Part shown: positions 40,703 to 49,745 of the stretch, piece after piece
How the letters are laid out: every line of letters starts with the position of its first letter
Numbering within the stretch: the first letter of the stretch is position 1
Source of the DNA: Paractinoplanes tereljensis
GTDB lineage: Bacteria > Actinomycetota > Actinomycetes > Mycobacteriales > Micromonosporaceae
Direction: 5' to 3'
DNA length: 64,000 bases
Assembly (NCBI RefSeq): GCF_016862435.1
Contig: NZ_BOMY01000022.1
Coordinates: 434,001-498,000 of the forward strand
Program-made: the position numbers and the translations under genes
The notes under the pieces: model-generated
Told to the model about the DNA's origin: nothing
The model's database searches: none
Seen by the model: only the letters and a program-made list of their open reading frames with translations

Positions 40703-43317
40703 AGATCAACGGGACCGAGCACGAACAGACTCCCCGACCCGGCCAGTGCCTGCGCACCTACCTGCGCGAACAGGGCTGCTTCGGGGTCAAGAAGGGCTGC
40801 GACACCGGCGACTGCGGTGCCTGCACGGTGCACGTCGACGGCAAACCGGTGCACTCCTGCGTCTACCCGGCGTTCCGGGCCGCCGACAAGACCATCACCA
40901 CGGTCGAGGGCCTGGCCGGCGAGGACGGCCTGCACCCGGTGCAGCAGGCGTTCCTGGACGCCCAGGGCTTCCAGTGCGGCTTCTGCACGGCCGGTCTGAT
41001 CATGACGACCGCCGCGCTCAGCGACGACCAGCGCGCCGATCTCCCGCGTGCTTTCAAAGGCAACCTCTGCCGTTGTACGGGCTATCGCGCCATCGCCGAC
41101 GCCGTGGCCGGCGTGGTCAACGCGGCCGAACCGGCCCCCGGCACCGCGGTCGGCGCCAACCTCGGCGCCCCGGCCGGCCCGCAGGTGGTGACCGGCACCG
41201 CCCGTTACACGTTCGACCTGGACGTGCCCGGGGTGCTGCACCTGAAGGTGGTGCGCTCGACCGTCGCCCACGCGCGCATCGCCGCGATCGCCACCGAGGC
41301 CGCGCTGTCGGTCCCGGGCGTGGTGGCGGTGTTCACCCACGCCGACGATCCGGGCAAGCTGTTCTCCACCGCCCAGCACGAGAACGTCGGCGAGGACCCC
41401 GCCGACTCCCGCGTGCTGGACGAGGTGGTCCGTTTCGCCGGCCAGCGGGTGGCCGCGGTGGTGGCGACGAGCGAGGCGGCGGCCGAGGCGGGCTGCCGGG
41501 CGATAAACGTCGAGTACGACCTGCTGCCCCCGGTGTTCACCCCGGCCGCGGCGATGGCGCCGGGCGCGCCCCAGCTGCACGCCGCCGAGCGCAACGTGAT
41601 CGGTGAGCTGCACGCCGAGATGGGCGACGTGACCGCCGGGTTCGCCGAGGCCGACGCCGTCTACGAGCAGACCTTCACCACCGCCCGGGTCCAGCACGCC
41701 AGCCTGGAGACGCACGGCGCGGTCGGCTGGCTGGACGACGACGGCCGCCTGGTGATCCGCAGCAGCACCCAGACCCCGTTCCTGACCCGCCGCGAGGTCG
41801 CGTCCCTGTTCGACCTTCCCCTCGACCGGGTGCGGGTGATCGCCGGGCGGGTCGGCGGCGGCTTCGGTGGCAAGCAGGAGATGCTTGTCGAGGACCTGGT
41901 CGCCCTGGCCGTGCTGCGGCTGGGCCGGCCGGTGAAGTGGGAGTACACCCGGGCCGAGCAGTTCACCGGCGCCACCACCCGGCACCCCTTCGAGGTCACC
42001 CTCAAGGCCGGGGCCAAGGCCGACGGCACGCTCACCGCGCTGCAACTGGCGGTCGTGGTCAACACCGGGGCGTACGGGAACCACGGCCCGTCGGTGATGT
42101 TCCACGGTTGCCACGAGTCCCTCGCGGTGTACCGCTGCGACAACAAGAAGACCGACGCGGTCTGCGCGTACACCAACACCGTGCCGGCCGGCGCGTTCCG
42201 CGGCTACGGCCTGGGCCAGGTGTCGTTCGCGGTCGAGTCGGTGCTCGACGAGCTGGCCCGGATGCTCGGCCTCGACCCGATCACCGTGCGGGAACGCAAC
42301 ATCGTCCGGGCAGGCGAGGCGTTGCTGGCCCCGGGCGACCACGTCGAGGACCTGTCGATCGCCAGTTACGGCCTGGACCAGTGCCTGGACCACATCCGGG
42401 CCGCGGCCGGCGCGCCGGTGCCGCCGGTGCCGGACGGCTGGCTGGTCGGCGACGGCATGGCGATGGCGATGATCGCGGCCGGCCCGCCCGGCGGGCACTA
42501 CGCCGACGCCACCGCCACCCTGCTGCCGGACGGCCGGTTCGAGATCGCGGTCGGCACCGCCGAGTTCGGCAACGGCAGCACCACCGTGCATGCCCAGATC
42601 GCGGCGGACATGCTGCGCACCACCCCGGACCGGATCAGCGTGCGGCAGTCCGACACCGACGTGGTGCGGCACGACACCGGCGCGTTCGCGTCCACCGGCG
42701 TCGTGGTGGCCGGCAAGGCGGTGCTGCGGGCGGCGACGCGGCTGTGGGAGACGCTCGTGCAGGCGGCGGGCGGCCGTGACCTCGACGAGGCCACCCTCAA
42801 GGAGATCGCGGCCAAGGCCGGCCGGCCGCTCACGGCCGAAGGCCACTTCGACGGTACGCCGCGGTCGGTCGCCTTCAACGCCCAGTGGTTCCGGATCGCG
42901 GTCGACCCGGACACCGGCGACCTGCGCATCCTGGGCAGCGTGCACAGCGCCGACGCGGGCACCGTGATGAACCCGCTGCAGTGCCGCGGCCAGATCGAGG
43001 GCGGGGTGGCCCAGGCGCTCGGCTCCACCCTGGCCGAGCACGTCGACATCGACGCCGACGGCCGGGTCACCACCACCGGGTTCCGGCAGTACCACCTGCC
43101 GACGTTCGCCGACACGCCGCGCACCGAGGTGCTGTTCGCCGCGACCGGCGACGCGATCGGACCGCTGGGCGCCAAGTCGATGAGCGAGAGCCCGTTCAAC
43201 CCGGTCGCCCCGGCCATGGCCAACGCGCTGCGCGACGCCACCGGGGTCCGCCTCACCGACCTGCCGTTCACCCGGGACCGCATCTGGGCCGCCCTGGAAC
43301 GGGCGGCTAGGACCTGA
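40699..43317 (+). CDS. Fused [2Fe-2S]-molybdopterin subunit of a xanthine dehydrogenase-like enzyme
   Basis: 872 residues. An N-terminal plant-type ferredoxin domain (GCDTGDCGACTV, about 33-44) is followed by the second [2Fe-2S] domain (CGFCTAG and CRCTGY, about 93-130) and then the two molybdopterin domains from about 150. The cofactor loop GRVGGGFGGKQE is conserved, and the active-site Glu is in GAKSMSESPFNP near 818. Most relatives are three separate chains; here the Fe-S and Mo parts are one chain and FAD is separate, as in aldehyde oxidoreductase-like layouts. It oxidises a purine, aldehyde or N-heterocycle (not resolvable). No maturation genes are adjacent. Tail-to-tail overlap of 11 bases with the next gene. 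Confidence 0.92.
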   Translation: MKINGTEHEQTPRPGQCLRTYLREQGCFGVKKGCDTGDCGACTVHVDGKPVHSCVYPAFRAADKTITTVEGLAGEDGLHPVQQAFLDAQGFQCGFCTAGLIMTTAALSDDQRADLPRAFKGNLCRCTGYRAIADAVAGVVNAAEPAPGTAVGANLGAPAGPQVVTGTARYTFDLDVPGVLHLKVVRSTVAHARIAAIATEAALSVPGVVAVFTHADDPGKLFSTAQHENVGEDPADSRVLDEVVRFAGQRVAAVVATSEAAAEAGCRAINVEYDLLPPVFTPAAAMAPGAPQLHAAERNVIGELHAEMGDVTAGFAEADAVYEQTFTTARVQHASLETHGAVGWLDDDGRLVIRSSTQTPFLTRREVASLFDLPLDRVRVIAGRVGGGFGGKQEMLVEDLVALAVLRLGRPVKWEYTRAEQFTGATTRHPFEVTLKAGAKADGTLTALQLAVVVNTGAYGNHGPSVMFHGCHESLAVYRCDNKKTDAVCAYTNTVPAGAFRGYGLGQVSFAVESVLDELARMLGLDPITVRERNIVRAGEALLAPGDHVEDLSIASYGLDQCLDHIRAAAGAPVPPVPDGWLVGDGMAMAMIAAGPPGGHYADATATLLPDGRFEIAVGTAEFGNGSTTVHAQIAADMLRTTPDRISVRQSDTDVVRHDTGAFASTGVVVAGKAVLRAATRLWETLVQAAGGRDLDEATLKEIAAKAGRPLTAEGHFDGTPRSVAFNAQWFRIAVDPDTGDLRILGSVHSADAGTVMNPLQCRGQIEGGVAQALGSTLAEHVDIDADGRVTTTGFRQYHLPTFADTPRTEVLFAATGDAIGPLGAKSMSESPFNPVAPAMANALRDATGVRLTDLPFTRDRIWAALERAART

Positions 43318-45235
43318 TCTCGGCCGTGACCAGGGCGGGTAGCAGCACCGTGAAGGTGGAGCCCTGGCCCACCTCGGAGCGGACCGCGACGGTGCCGCCG
43401 TGCTCGGAGACGATGTTGCGGACGATCGCCAGGCCCAGGCCCGGGCCCTGCACCGCCTGGTCCATCGCGTTGGCGGCCCGGTGGAACGGGGTGAACAGGC
43501 CGGACAGGTCGTCGGCCGGGATGCCCATGCCGGTGTCGGTCACCGTGACCACCGCGTTCGGGCCGTCGACGGTCAGCCGCAGCTCGAACCGGCCGCCGGA
43601 CGGCGTGAACTTGATCGCGTTGTCGACCAGCTTGCGCAGCGCCCGCTCCAGCTGAACGCCGTCGCCGCGGACCCACGCCGGGTCGACCTCGAGCACGCTG
43701 TCCACGTGCTTGGCCTCGGCCGCCGCGGCCAGCTCGCCGTGCACCCCGGTGACCATCGCGGCCAGGTCGACCGGCTCCGCCTCGGTGCCGATCCGCTCGT
43801 TGTTGCGGTCCAGCAGCAGCAGGTCGGCCACGGTCGCCTGCAGCCGGTGGGCGTTGCGCAGGATCGCGGCCAGGCTGCGCTCCTGCATCGGGGTCAGGTC
43901 GCCCGGTTCCCCGTCGCTGAGCATCTCGGTGTAGCCGAGGATGCTGGTCAGCGGGGTCCGCAGCTCGTGCGTGACGGTCGAGACGAAGACGTCCTTCTGC
44001 TCGTCGAGCACCCGCAGCTCACTGATCAGCCGGGACTGACGCAGCTGCAGCCGCTGCTGGCGGAGCGCGTGGTCGATCTCCCGGCCGAGCCCGGCCAGCA
44101 CGGTTCGTTCCTCCTCGGTCCATTCCGGCCGGTCCGGGCGGACCACCAGCACCAGTCCGGGCGGGCAGTCGCCGTCGCCGCTGAGCGGCACCGCGAGACC
44201 GCCCGGCAGGCCGGCCACGTCGCGGGCCTTGCCCGGCTGGCCGGCCCGGATCCGCTGGATCAGCTCCGGGTCCAGCGCGGGGGCCTGCTCCGGCCAGCTG
44301 ACCGCGAAGGTGGCGCCGCGCAGGACGGTGCAGCGGCCGTAGACGGCCTCGGCGCCGAGCGCCGCACCGATCATCCGGGCCAGCCGGCGCCCGGTCTCGA
44401 CCGGGTCCTCCCGCTTGGCGCGCAGCTCGGCCGCGACCCGCTGGCGCAGCTCGCCGGTGCTGGCCCGGGCCTGCTCGGCGGTGAGCAGGCGCTCGATCTC
44501 GCCGGCCAGGTCGTTGAGGGTGCCGATGACGGCCCGCATCTCGGCCGGGCCGGTCTCCTCGGCGCGGGCGCCGCGCTCGCCCTCGGCGAGCCGGCGCAGC
44601 GTGTGCCGGATGTGCTCGACCGGTTGCAGCAGGTGCCGCTGGTGCAGGAAGGCCAGGCCGAGGCCGGTGATCAGGACGAGTACGGCGAGCCCGGCGAACA
44701 GCAGTTGCACCCGGTTGGTGGTGCGCTGGTCATCGGCGACCATCCGGGCGTGCTCGGCGTCGACGGCGGCGGCCACCGCGGCGTTGGCGGTCCGGACGTC
44801 GTCGAACAGCCCCCGGCCCTGCGCGGCCCGCAGCGGGTCCATGTCGATCGTGTCGGCGTTGACGATCGGGATCCCGTACCCGTAGAGCCATTGTTCCGCC
44901 GCGGCGCGCTCCGCCTCGACCAGCGCGGTGATCTCGGTGTTGTCCACCCCGGCGGCAAGCCGGTCCAGCTCGACGAAGGCGCCCCGCCGGCCGCTGTCGT
45001 AGGGCCCGAGGAAGGCGCGGTCGGCGGTGAGCTGAAAACCGCGTACCCCGGTCTCGGCGTCGGTCATGTACTGCAGCACCGACCGGTTGGAGTCGAGCAT
45101 CCACTCGATCTTCGCGACCCGCTCCGCGTGGCCGGCCTGCAACCGGTCCCCGGCCACCAGTTGCAGCGTGACCAGGGTGAGGAACAGGATGCACAGGATC
45201 GCGAACCCGGCGGCGATCCGCCGCCGGAGGTTCAT
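43307..45235 (-). CDS. Sensor histidine kinase with CHASE3-like input
   Basis: 642 residues. First helix about 5-27, periplasmic helical sensor resembling CHASE3 (about 35-175), second helix about 180-200, HAMP-like region, a GAF-like segment (about 285-385), then the kinase: H-box STVTHELRTPLTSILGYTEM (about 418-437), N-box KLVDNAIKFTPSGGRF, and G-boxes DTGMGIP and GPGLGLAIV. It autophosphorylates on His and passes phosphate to an unknown response regulator; none is adjacent. ATG 45235 overlaps the stop of the upstream kinase gene (ATGA), so both sensors are made together. Confidence 0.9.
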   Translation of the reverse strand: MNLRRRIAAGFAILCILFLTLVTLQLVAGDRLQAGHAERVAKIEWMLDSNRSVLQYMTDAETGVRGFQLTADRAFLGPYDSGRRGAFVELDRLAAGVDNTEITALVEAERAAAEQWLYGYGIPIVNADTIDMDPLRAAQGRGLFDDVRTANAAVAAAVDAEHARMVADDQRTTNRVQLLFAGLAVLVLITGLGLAFLHQRHLLQPVEHIRHTLRRLAEGERGARAEETGPAEMRAVIGTLNDLAGEIERLLTAEQARASTGELRQRVAAELRAKREDPVETGRRLARMIGAALGAEAVYGRCTVLRGATFAVSWPEQAPALDPELIQRIRAGQPGKARDVAGLPGGLAVPLSGDGDCPPGLVLVVRPDRPEWTEEERTVLAGLGREIDHALRQQRLQLRQSRLISELRVLDEQKDVFVSTVTHELRTPLTSILGYTEMLSDGEPGDLTPMQERSLAAILRNAHRLQATVADLLLLDRNNERIGTEAEPVDLAAMVTGVHGELAAAAEAKHVDSVLEVDPAWVRGDGVQLERALRKLVDNAIKFTPSGGRFELRLTVDGPNAVVTVTDTGMGIPADDLSGLFTPFHRAANAMDQAVQGPGLGLAIVRNIVSEHGGTVAVRSEVGQGSTFTVLLPALVTAEIRS

Positions 45236-46497
45236 CGGTGGCCCACGGCGACGGCCGCCGCGGCCGGCAGGGTGAAGATGACCGTGGTGCCGCCGCCCGG
45301 GGTGTCGGTGGCGGCGATCCGCCCGCCGTGCCGGTCGACGATCCGCTGGCAGGTCGACAGGCCGACCCCGTGCCCGGTTCGGGCGGCCGGGTTGACCTGG
45401 GCGAACATCTCGAAGACGCGGGTCCGCTGGTCGGCCGGGATGCCGACGCCGTTGTCGGTGATCGCGACCACCCACTCGGCGCCGTCGCGGTGGGCACCGA
45501 TCGCGATGCGGCAGGGGCGGTCCGGGTGCCGGTACTTGAGCGAGTTGCCGATCAGGTTCTGCAGCAGCTGCCGGACGAGGGTGGGGTCGCAGTCCACCGC
45601 CGGCAGGTCGCCGCTGACCGTCACCGCGGCGCCGTCGACCCGGTCGCCCAGGTCGGACAGCGCCAGGTCGACCAGGTCACCGAGGCGGGCCGCCTCGAAC
45701 CGGCAGGGCGCGTTCCCGACCCGCGCGTACGACAGGAGCGAGGTGATCAGGCCGGACATCCGGTGCACCGCGCGGCGCGCGGAGCCGATCCAGCCAGCTG
45801 CCTGCTGGTCGGCGGCGTTACGGTCGGCGAGCATCTCCAGGTAGCCGCCGACCACGCTGAGCGGGGCGGCCAGGTCGTGGCTGACCACGGCCGCGAAGTT
45901 CTCCAGTTCGGCGTTGGAGCGGCGCAGCTCGGCGATGGTGGCGGCCCGGTCGGCGTGCGCGCGTTCCAGCTGGGCGTGCTGGGTGCCCAGCTCGATCGCG
46001 AGCTCACCGTTGACCCGGGCCTGCCGGCGACGCTCGAACAGGGCCAGGATCACCAGCGCCAGGTCCTCGAGCCGGGCCACCTGATCGTCGGTCAGCTCGC
46101 CCGGCACGGTGTCGAAGACGCAGAGCGAGCCCAGCGCGTACCCCTGCGGGGTGACCAGCGGCATCGACGCGTAGAACCGCACCCGGCCCAGCTCGCCGGT
46201 GACCCACGGGTTGACCCGGTAGACCGGGTCCTCGGCGGCGTCCGGGCGCTGCACGAACTCGCCCTTCTCGAAGTGCACCGCGCACATCGAGTCGGCCCGG
46301 GCCGAGATGCTCCCCTCGAAGCCGAACGAGGTGAGCTGGCACTGCCGGTTCTCGTCGATCAGGTTGAGGGTGGCGTTGGGTACGCCGGCGACCATCGCGG
46401 CCACCCGGACGACCGCCTCGAGCTCGTCTCCGGCCGGCAGGTCGAGCAGGCGGTACTCGTGCAGGGCGGCGAGGCGTTCCTGCTCGCGGGTGGTCAC
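45232..46497 (-). CDS. GAF-domain histidine kinase (cytoplasmic)
   Basis: 421 residues without membrane helices. GAF domain about 15-165 (PNATLNLIDENRQCQLTSF), coiled helix about 165-200 (QHAQLERAHADRAATIAEL), H-box AAVVSHDLAAPLSVVGGYLE near 200-219, and ATPase boxes NLIGNSLKYR, DNGVGIP and GHGVGLSTC. This GAF plus kinase arrangement occurs in phytochrome-like or soluble redox sensors; no chromophore Cys pattern can be assigned. GTG 46497 lies inside an inverted repeat. It is encoded 40 bases after the PBP gene and overlaps the membrane kinase gene. Confidence 0.88.
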   Translation of the reverse strand: MTTREQERLAALHEYRLLDLPAGDELEAVVRVAAMVAGVPNATLNLIDENRQCQLTSFGFEGSISARADSMCAVHFEKGEFVQRPDAAEDPVYRVNPWVTGELGRVRFYASMPLVTPQGYALGSLCVFDTVPGELTDDQVARLEDLALVILALFERRRQARVNGELAIELGTQHAQLERAHADRAATIAELRRSNAELENFAAVVSHDLAAPLSVVGGYLEMLADRNAADQQAAGWIGSARRAVHRMSGLITSLLSYARVGNAPCRFEAARLGDLVDLALSDLGDRVDGAAVTVSGDLPAVDCDPTLVRQLLQNLIGNSLKYRHPDRPCRIAIGAHRDGAEWVVAITDNGVGIPADQRTRVFEMFAQVNPAARTGHGVGLSTCQRIVDRHGGRIAATDTPGGGTTVIFTLPAAAAVAVGHR

Positions 46498-46524
46498 CTT
46501 GCTAAATTCGGCAGGTGACCACCC
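46488..46524 (-). promoter_or_regulatory. Hairpin sequestering the kinase start codon
   Basis: GGGTGGTCACCT (46488-46499) and AGGTGACCACCC (46513-46524) are perfect 12-base arms with a 13-base loop. In the mRNA the GTG start (46497) and following codons lie in the 3' arm. It may attenuate transcription read-through from the PBP gene or lower translation of the kinase. Confidence 0.6.
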
Positions 46525-46536
46525 GGTCCTGAGTTT

Positions 46537-48627
46537 TCAGCCGCCGAAGGCGATCTGGGTGCCCGGCGCGGTGAAGTCGTCGTAATCGTCCCCGGATGCC
46601 GTACGCAGGGTCTTGGCCACCGCCACGATCACCTGGGCCTGGATGGCGCTGCCGACCTTGTTCGACGAGCTCTTGGGGTCGGCCGCGATGCCGGCCACCA
46701 CCGCCTTGCGGGTGAAGCCGACGAACGACTCGGTGGTGTTGTCCTCGGTGCTGCCGGTCTTGCCGGCCACCGGGCGGCCGCCGAAGATCGAGTTCACCGA
46801 GGTGGCGGTGCCGCCGTCACACTTGCCGTAGGTGCTCTGCTGGCCCACCGGGCAGCGGGCCGCGTCGGTGGCGGCCCGGGCCACCTCCGGGTCGAGCACC
46901 TGCTTGCAGTTGCTCGGAAGGCTGACCTTGGTGCCGTCCGGCCCGGTGATCGAGTTGACCGGCAACGGCGAGCAGTAGGTGCCCTCCGAGGCCACCGCCG
47001 CGTACGCCGCGGCCATCTCCAGCGGGGTGGTGTCGATGACGCCCAGGGTGAACGAACCCCACTGGTCGGCGCTGTTCGCGGCCATGTCGGCGTCGCTCTT
47101 GGCAGCGAAACTGATGCCGAGCTTCTTGGCCATCGCCACCGCGGCAGCCGAGCCGACCTGCTCCTCCAGGTGCACGAAGTAGGTGTTCACCGACCGGCCG
47201 AAGGCGTTCCACATGGTGCGGTAGCCGTCCATCCAGCTGGGGTTGCTGTTGCCCGGGCAGTAGTAGCCGTTGCAGGTGCCGGCCCCGCTCGCCGGGTACT
47301 GCGACTGATATTTGGCCGGCGAGTCGAAGCCCGAGTTCAGCGGCATCCCGGCCTCGAGTGCGGCCAGCATGGTGAACATCTTGAAGGTCGAACCGTAGGG
47401 ATAACCGGTGACGCCGGAACTGCCGCTGATCAACGGATTCACCGTGTTCTCGGTGCCCTTGGCGGTCGAGTACTTCCGGTTGATCGCGAGGGCGAGGACC
47501 TTGCCGGTGCCCGCCTCGACCGCCGCGATCGGCGCCACCTTCGAGCTGTTCAGGCCGTAGACCGAGCGGGCCTGTTCGCTCGCCTGCTTCTGCACGGCCG
47601 GGTCGAGGGTGGTGACGATGGTGTAACCGCCCCGGCGCAGCGCGGCGTCCCGCTCGGTGCTTGTCGCGCCGAACTGCGTCTGGGTGTCCCACCAGCGCTG
47701 CACGTAGTCGCAGAAGAAGCCCCAGCCGTTGGCCTTGCCGGCCGCGGCCACGCAACCGTTGGGCTGGGTCTTGCCGGAGTACTTCAACTTCTCCGCGGTG
47801 GCCGCCTTGTGCTGCGCGGCGGTGATCATGCCGGCTTTCTCCATGGCGCTCAGGACGTACTCCTGGCGGGCCTTGGCCTTGGTTTGTGAGCCGGTGCCGA
47901 CCGGGTTGTAGGCGTCCGGCGACTGCGCGATGCCGGCGATCAGGGCCGCCTGGGCCAGGTCGAGCTTGGCCGGGGTGGTGCCGAAGATGCGCCGGCTGGC
48001 CGCCTCGATGCCGTAGGCGCCGTCCCCGAAATACACGATGTTCAGGTAGTTCTGCAGGATCTGTTGCTTGGAGAGTTTCTGCTCCAGCGCGATCGCGTAG
48101 CTGATCTCCTTGAGCTTCCGGGCCGGGGTGTCCTCGGTCGCGGCGGCCCGCTCGGCGGCGGTCAGGCTCGGGTCCTCCTTGAGCACGTTCCGCACGTACT
48201 GCATGGTCAGCGTGGAGGCGCCCTGCTCGGCGGTGCCGGCCCGGGCGTCGTTGACCAGCGCCCGCGCGACGCCCTTGACGTCGACGCCGCCGTGCTCGAA
48301 GAACCGGACATCCTCCGCCGCGACCATGGCGTTCTGCATGACCGTGGCGATCTGGCCGAGCGCCACGTCGTGCCGGTCCTCGTCGTAGAACGTCGTGATC
48401 AGCGTCTTGCCGTCGTTCGCGTAGACCCGGGTGACCTGGGCACTGGACGGCGTGAGCAGCTGCGTGGGCAGCTCATCCTTCTGTTTGTCGGCCCATTTCG
48501 TGCCGGCGAGGACGAGCGTGCCGGTCGGGATGGCGGCCACCCCCACGAGAACACCGACAAGCAGCAGCACGCCGCCGAGTCGGCCCAGGGCGCCGCCGCG
48601 CCTTCTCTTCGGTTCGGGGTGGATCAT
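46537..48627 (-). CDS. Class A penicillin-binding protein (GT51 plus transpeptidase)
   Basis: 696 residues. Short basic cytoplasmic tail, one helix (about 14-38), glycosyltransferase 51 domain about 65-245 with AAEDVRFFEHGGVDVKGVAR, then transpeptidase about 320-650 with SxxK in YPYGSTFKMF (about 411), SxN in GRSVNTYF (about 477) and KTG in VAGKTGSTE (about 622). It polymerises and cross-links peptidoglycan outside the membrane. ATG 48627 with AAAGGA 8 bases upstream is preferred over TTG 48633. Divergent from the DUF6230-DUF6114 pair across a region with a perfect BldD box, suggesting developmental control. Confidence 0.93.
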   Translation of the reverse strand: MIHPEPKRRRGGALGRLGGVLLLVGVLVGVAAIPTGTLVLAGTKWADKQKDELPTQLLTPSSAQVTRVYANDGKTLITTFYDEDRHDVALGQIATVMQNAMVAAEDVRFFEHGGVDVKGVARALVNDARAGTAEQGASTLTMQYVRNVLKEDPSLTAAERAAATEDTPARKLKEISYAIALEQKLSKQQILQNYLNIVYFGDGAYGIEAASRRIFGTTPAKLDLAQAALIAGIAQSPDAYNPVGTGSQTKAKARQEYVLSAMEKAGMITAAQHKAATAEKLKYSGKTQPNGCVAAAGKANGWGFFCDYVQRWWDTQTQFGATSTERDAALRRGGYTIVTTLDPAVQKQASEQARSVYGLNSSKVAPIAAVEAGTGKVLALAINRKYSTAKGTENTVNPLISGSSGVTGYPYGSTFKMFTMLAALEAGMPLNSGFDSPAKYQSQYPASGAGTCNGYYCPGNSNPSWMDGYRTMWNAFGRSVNTYFVHLEEQVGSAAAVAMAKKLGISFAAKSDADMAANSADQWGSFTLGVIDTTPLEMAAAYAAVASEGTYCSPLPVNSITGPDGTKVSLPSNCKQVLDPEVARAATDAARCPVGQQSTYGKCDGGTATSVNSIFGGRPVAGKTGSTEDNTTESFVGFTRKAVVAGIAADPKSSSNKVGSAIQAQVIVAVAKTLRTASGDDYDDFTAPGTQIAFGG

Positions 48628-48808
48628 CCGCAAGGTCCTTTCGACATGAGTCCTTCAGTCGGTACCACCGTTTTCTGAGATCAAGCTGGGTTTCGTTACT
48701 GATCCGTAACCTTCGGGCCCGCTTATACACGTGGTGACCATCACAACGGACAACCGGTATCGATCTGTCCAGATTAAGGACGGAATTCCGGCTCTCACGA
48801 TGAGCAAG

Positions 48809-48823
48809 GTCACTCAGTGTCAC
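48809..48823. promoter_or_regulatory. BldD box
   Basis: GTCACTCAGTGTCAC fits every fixed position of the published BldD consensus nTnACnC(A/T)GnGTnAn. BldD is the cyclic-di-GMP-responsive repressor of sporulation genes in actinomycetes. The site is 186 bases from the PBP start and 196 bases from the DUF6230 start, so it could serve either or both. Confidence 0.75.
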
Positions 48824-48832
48824 CAAGATCCA

Positions 48833-48846
48833 GTGACTTGGGTTAC
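48833..48846. promoter_or_regulatory. GTGAC/GTTAC dyad next to the BldD box
   Basis: GTGAC (48833-48837) and GTTAC (48842-48846) resemble BldD half-sites but with a 4-base rather than 5-base gap. A similar dyad GTTAC-6-GTAAC lies at 48695-48710. They could be secondary sites. Confidence 0.4.
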
Positions 48847-48914
48847 TGACTGGTAGGTCTGCCACTTGTAGTCCGTGACCTGGGGCGGCAACATTTCCCG
48901 CACGTTAAACGACG

Positions 48915-48967
48915 GCATCGACGGGATTCACTGCTGGCGGTTGATCGATAGGGTCTCCCGTCGATGC
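48915..48967 (+). promoter_or_regulatory. Leader hairpin upstream of DUF6230
   Basis: GCATCGACGGG (48915-48925) and CCCGTCGATGC (48957-48967) form a perfect 11-pair stem around a 31-base loop, ending 51 bases before the DUF6230 start. It could be a 5' UTR structure; no known riboswitch class recognised. Confidence 0.45.
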
Positions 48968-49018
48968 GAGCCCATAGCCGTGTGGCCCGCGAGAGTCGTC
49001 TCATCAATAGGAGGATCC

Positions 49019-49666
49019 GTGAAGGATGCGCTGAGCGCGCAGGGCGAGGGGCGCACCAACTGGCGCCGTTTCGCCATTGCCGCCGTCATCCCGGGTGCTG
49101 TCGCCGGAGCGCTGGTCGCGGGTGTCGCGTCCGGAGCGCTGGCCGCCAGCTTCTCGGTGTCGGGCACCACGTTCAAGCTGTCCGCCGACAAGCTCGTCGG
49201 CAACGGCTTCACGCAGTACAGCGGGGCCCTTGGCACCGAGGCCGGCAAGACCGACCCGACCAAGAACATCCCGGCCGCGATGTCCGGCATCAAGACTGCG
49301 CAGATCTACAACCTCTGCCAGACGGTGAAGGTCGGCACCTTCGTCCTTCGCATCGAGGCCGGCAAGGACGCGGCCCACCCGGTCGAGGCTTCCGACCTGG
49401 TCATCGGCATGTCGGAACTGAGCGGCGACGCGACGTTCAAGAACATCGACATCGGGGTTGACGCGGGCACGCTGACCCGCGACGGCCGCCCCGGCTCCGC
49501 GCACGGCGAGGCGGGCACGAAGGCCTTCGGCCAGGAGGCGGAGAGCGTCACGATCGACGGTCTCAAGCAGGTCGCGTACTCGACCTCGGCGTCCACCTTC
49601 AAGCTCACCGGCATGCGCTTGAAGCTTTACCTGGCCGGTGGCCAGGAGTGCTTCGCCGACCAGTAG
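49019..49666 (+). CDS. DUF6230-family secreted or envelope protein
   Basis: 215 residues. A cytoplasmic N-terminus (GEGRTNWRRFAIAAVIPGAV) leads into one hydrophobic helix (about 17-42) and an extracellular domain with repeated short beta-strand phrases (SFSVSGTTFKLSADKLVGNG, STFKLTGMRLKLYLAGGQEC) containing two Cys. This matches the actinobacterial DUF6230 family, usually encoded next to DUF6114, as here. Function is unknown; a cell-envelope or spore-coat role is inferred from distribution and the BldD site. GTG 49019 follows AGGAGG. Confidence 0.82.
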   Translation: MKDALSAQGEGRTNWRRFAIAAVIPGAVAGALVAGVASGALAASFSVSGTTFKLSADKLVGNGFTQYSGALGTEAGKTDPTKNIPAAMSGIKTAQIYNLCQTVKVGTFVLRIEAGKDAAHPVEASDLVIGMSELSGDATFKNIDIGVDAGTLTRDGRPGSAHGEAGTKAFGQEAESVTIDGLKQVAYSTSASTFKLTGMRLKLYLAGGQECFADQ

Positions 49667-49675
49667 TGACTAGGG

Positions 49676-49707
49676 CGGGGCTCGCGGGTAATCTCCCGCG
49701 AGCCCCG
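49676..49707 (+). terminator. Terminator between the DUF6230 and DUF6114 genes
   Basis: Perfect 13-base arms CGGGGCTCGCGGG (49676-49688) and CCCGCGAGCCCCG (49695-49707) with a 6-base loop, no T tract. It lies within an apparent operon and could partly end transcripts so that the first gene is expressed more than the second. Confidence 0.75.
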
Positions 49708-49745
49708 TTCATGTTCCGCCTTTATCCGTAATTTCTGGAGGACCC

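Larger units (their letters stand above)
48628..49018. other. Long divergent regulatory region (391 bases)
   Basis: No gene is apparent. It separates the PBP gene from the divergent DUF6230 gene and is less GC-rich than its surroundings. Contents recognised: GTTACTGATCCGTAAC dyad (48695-48710), a perfect BldD box (48809-48823), a GTGAC/GTTAC dyad (48833-48846) and a leader hairpin (48915-48967). Confidence 0.7.
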
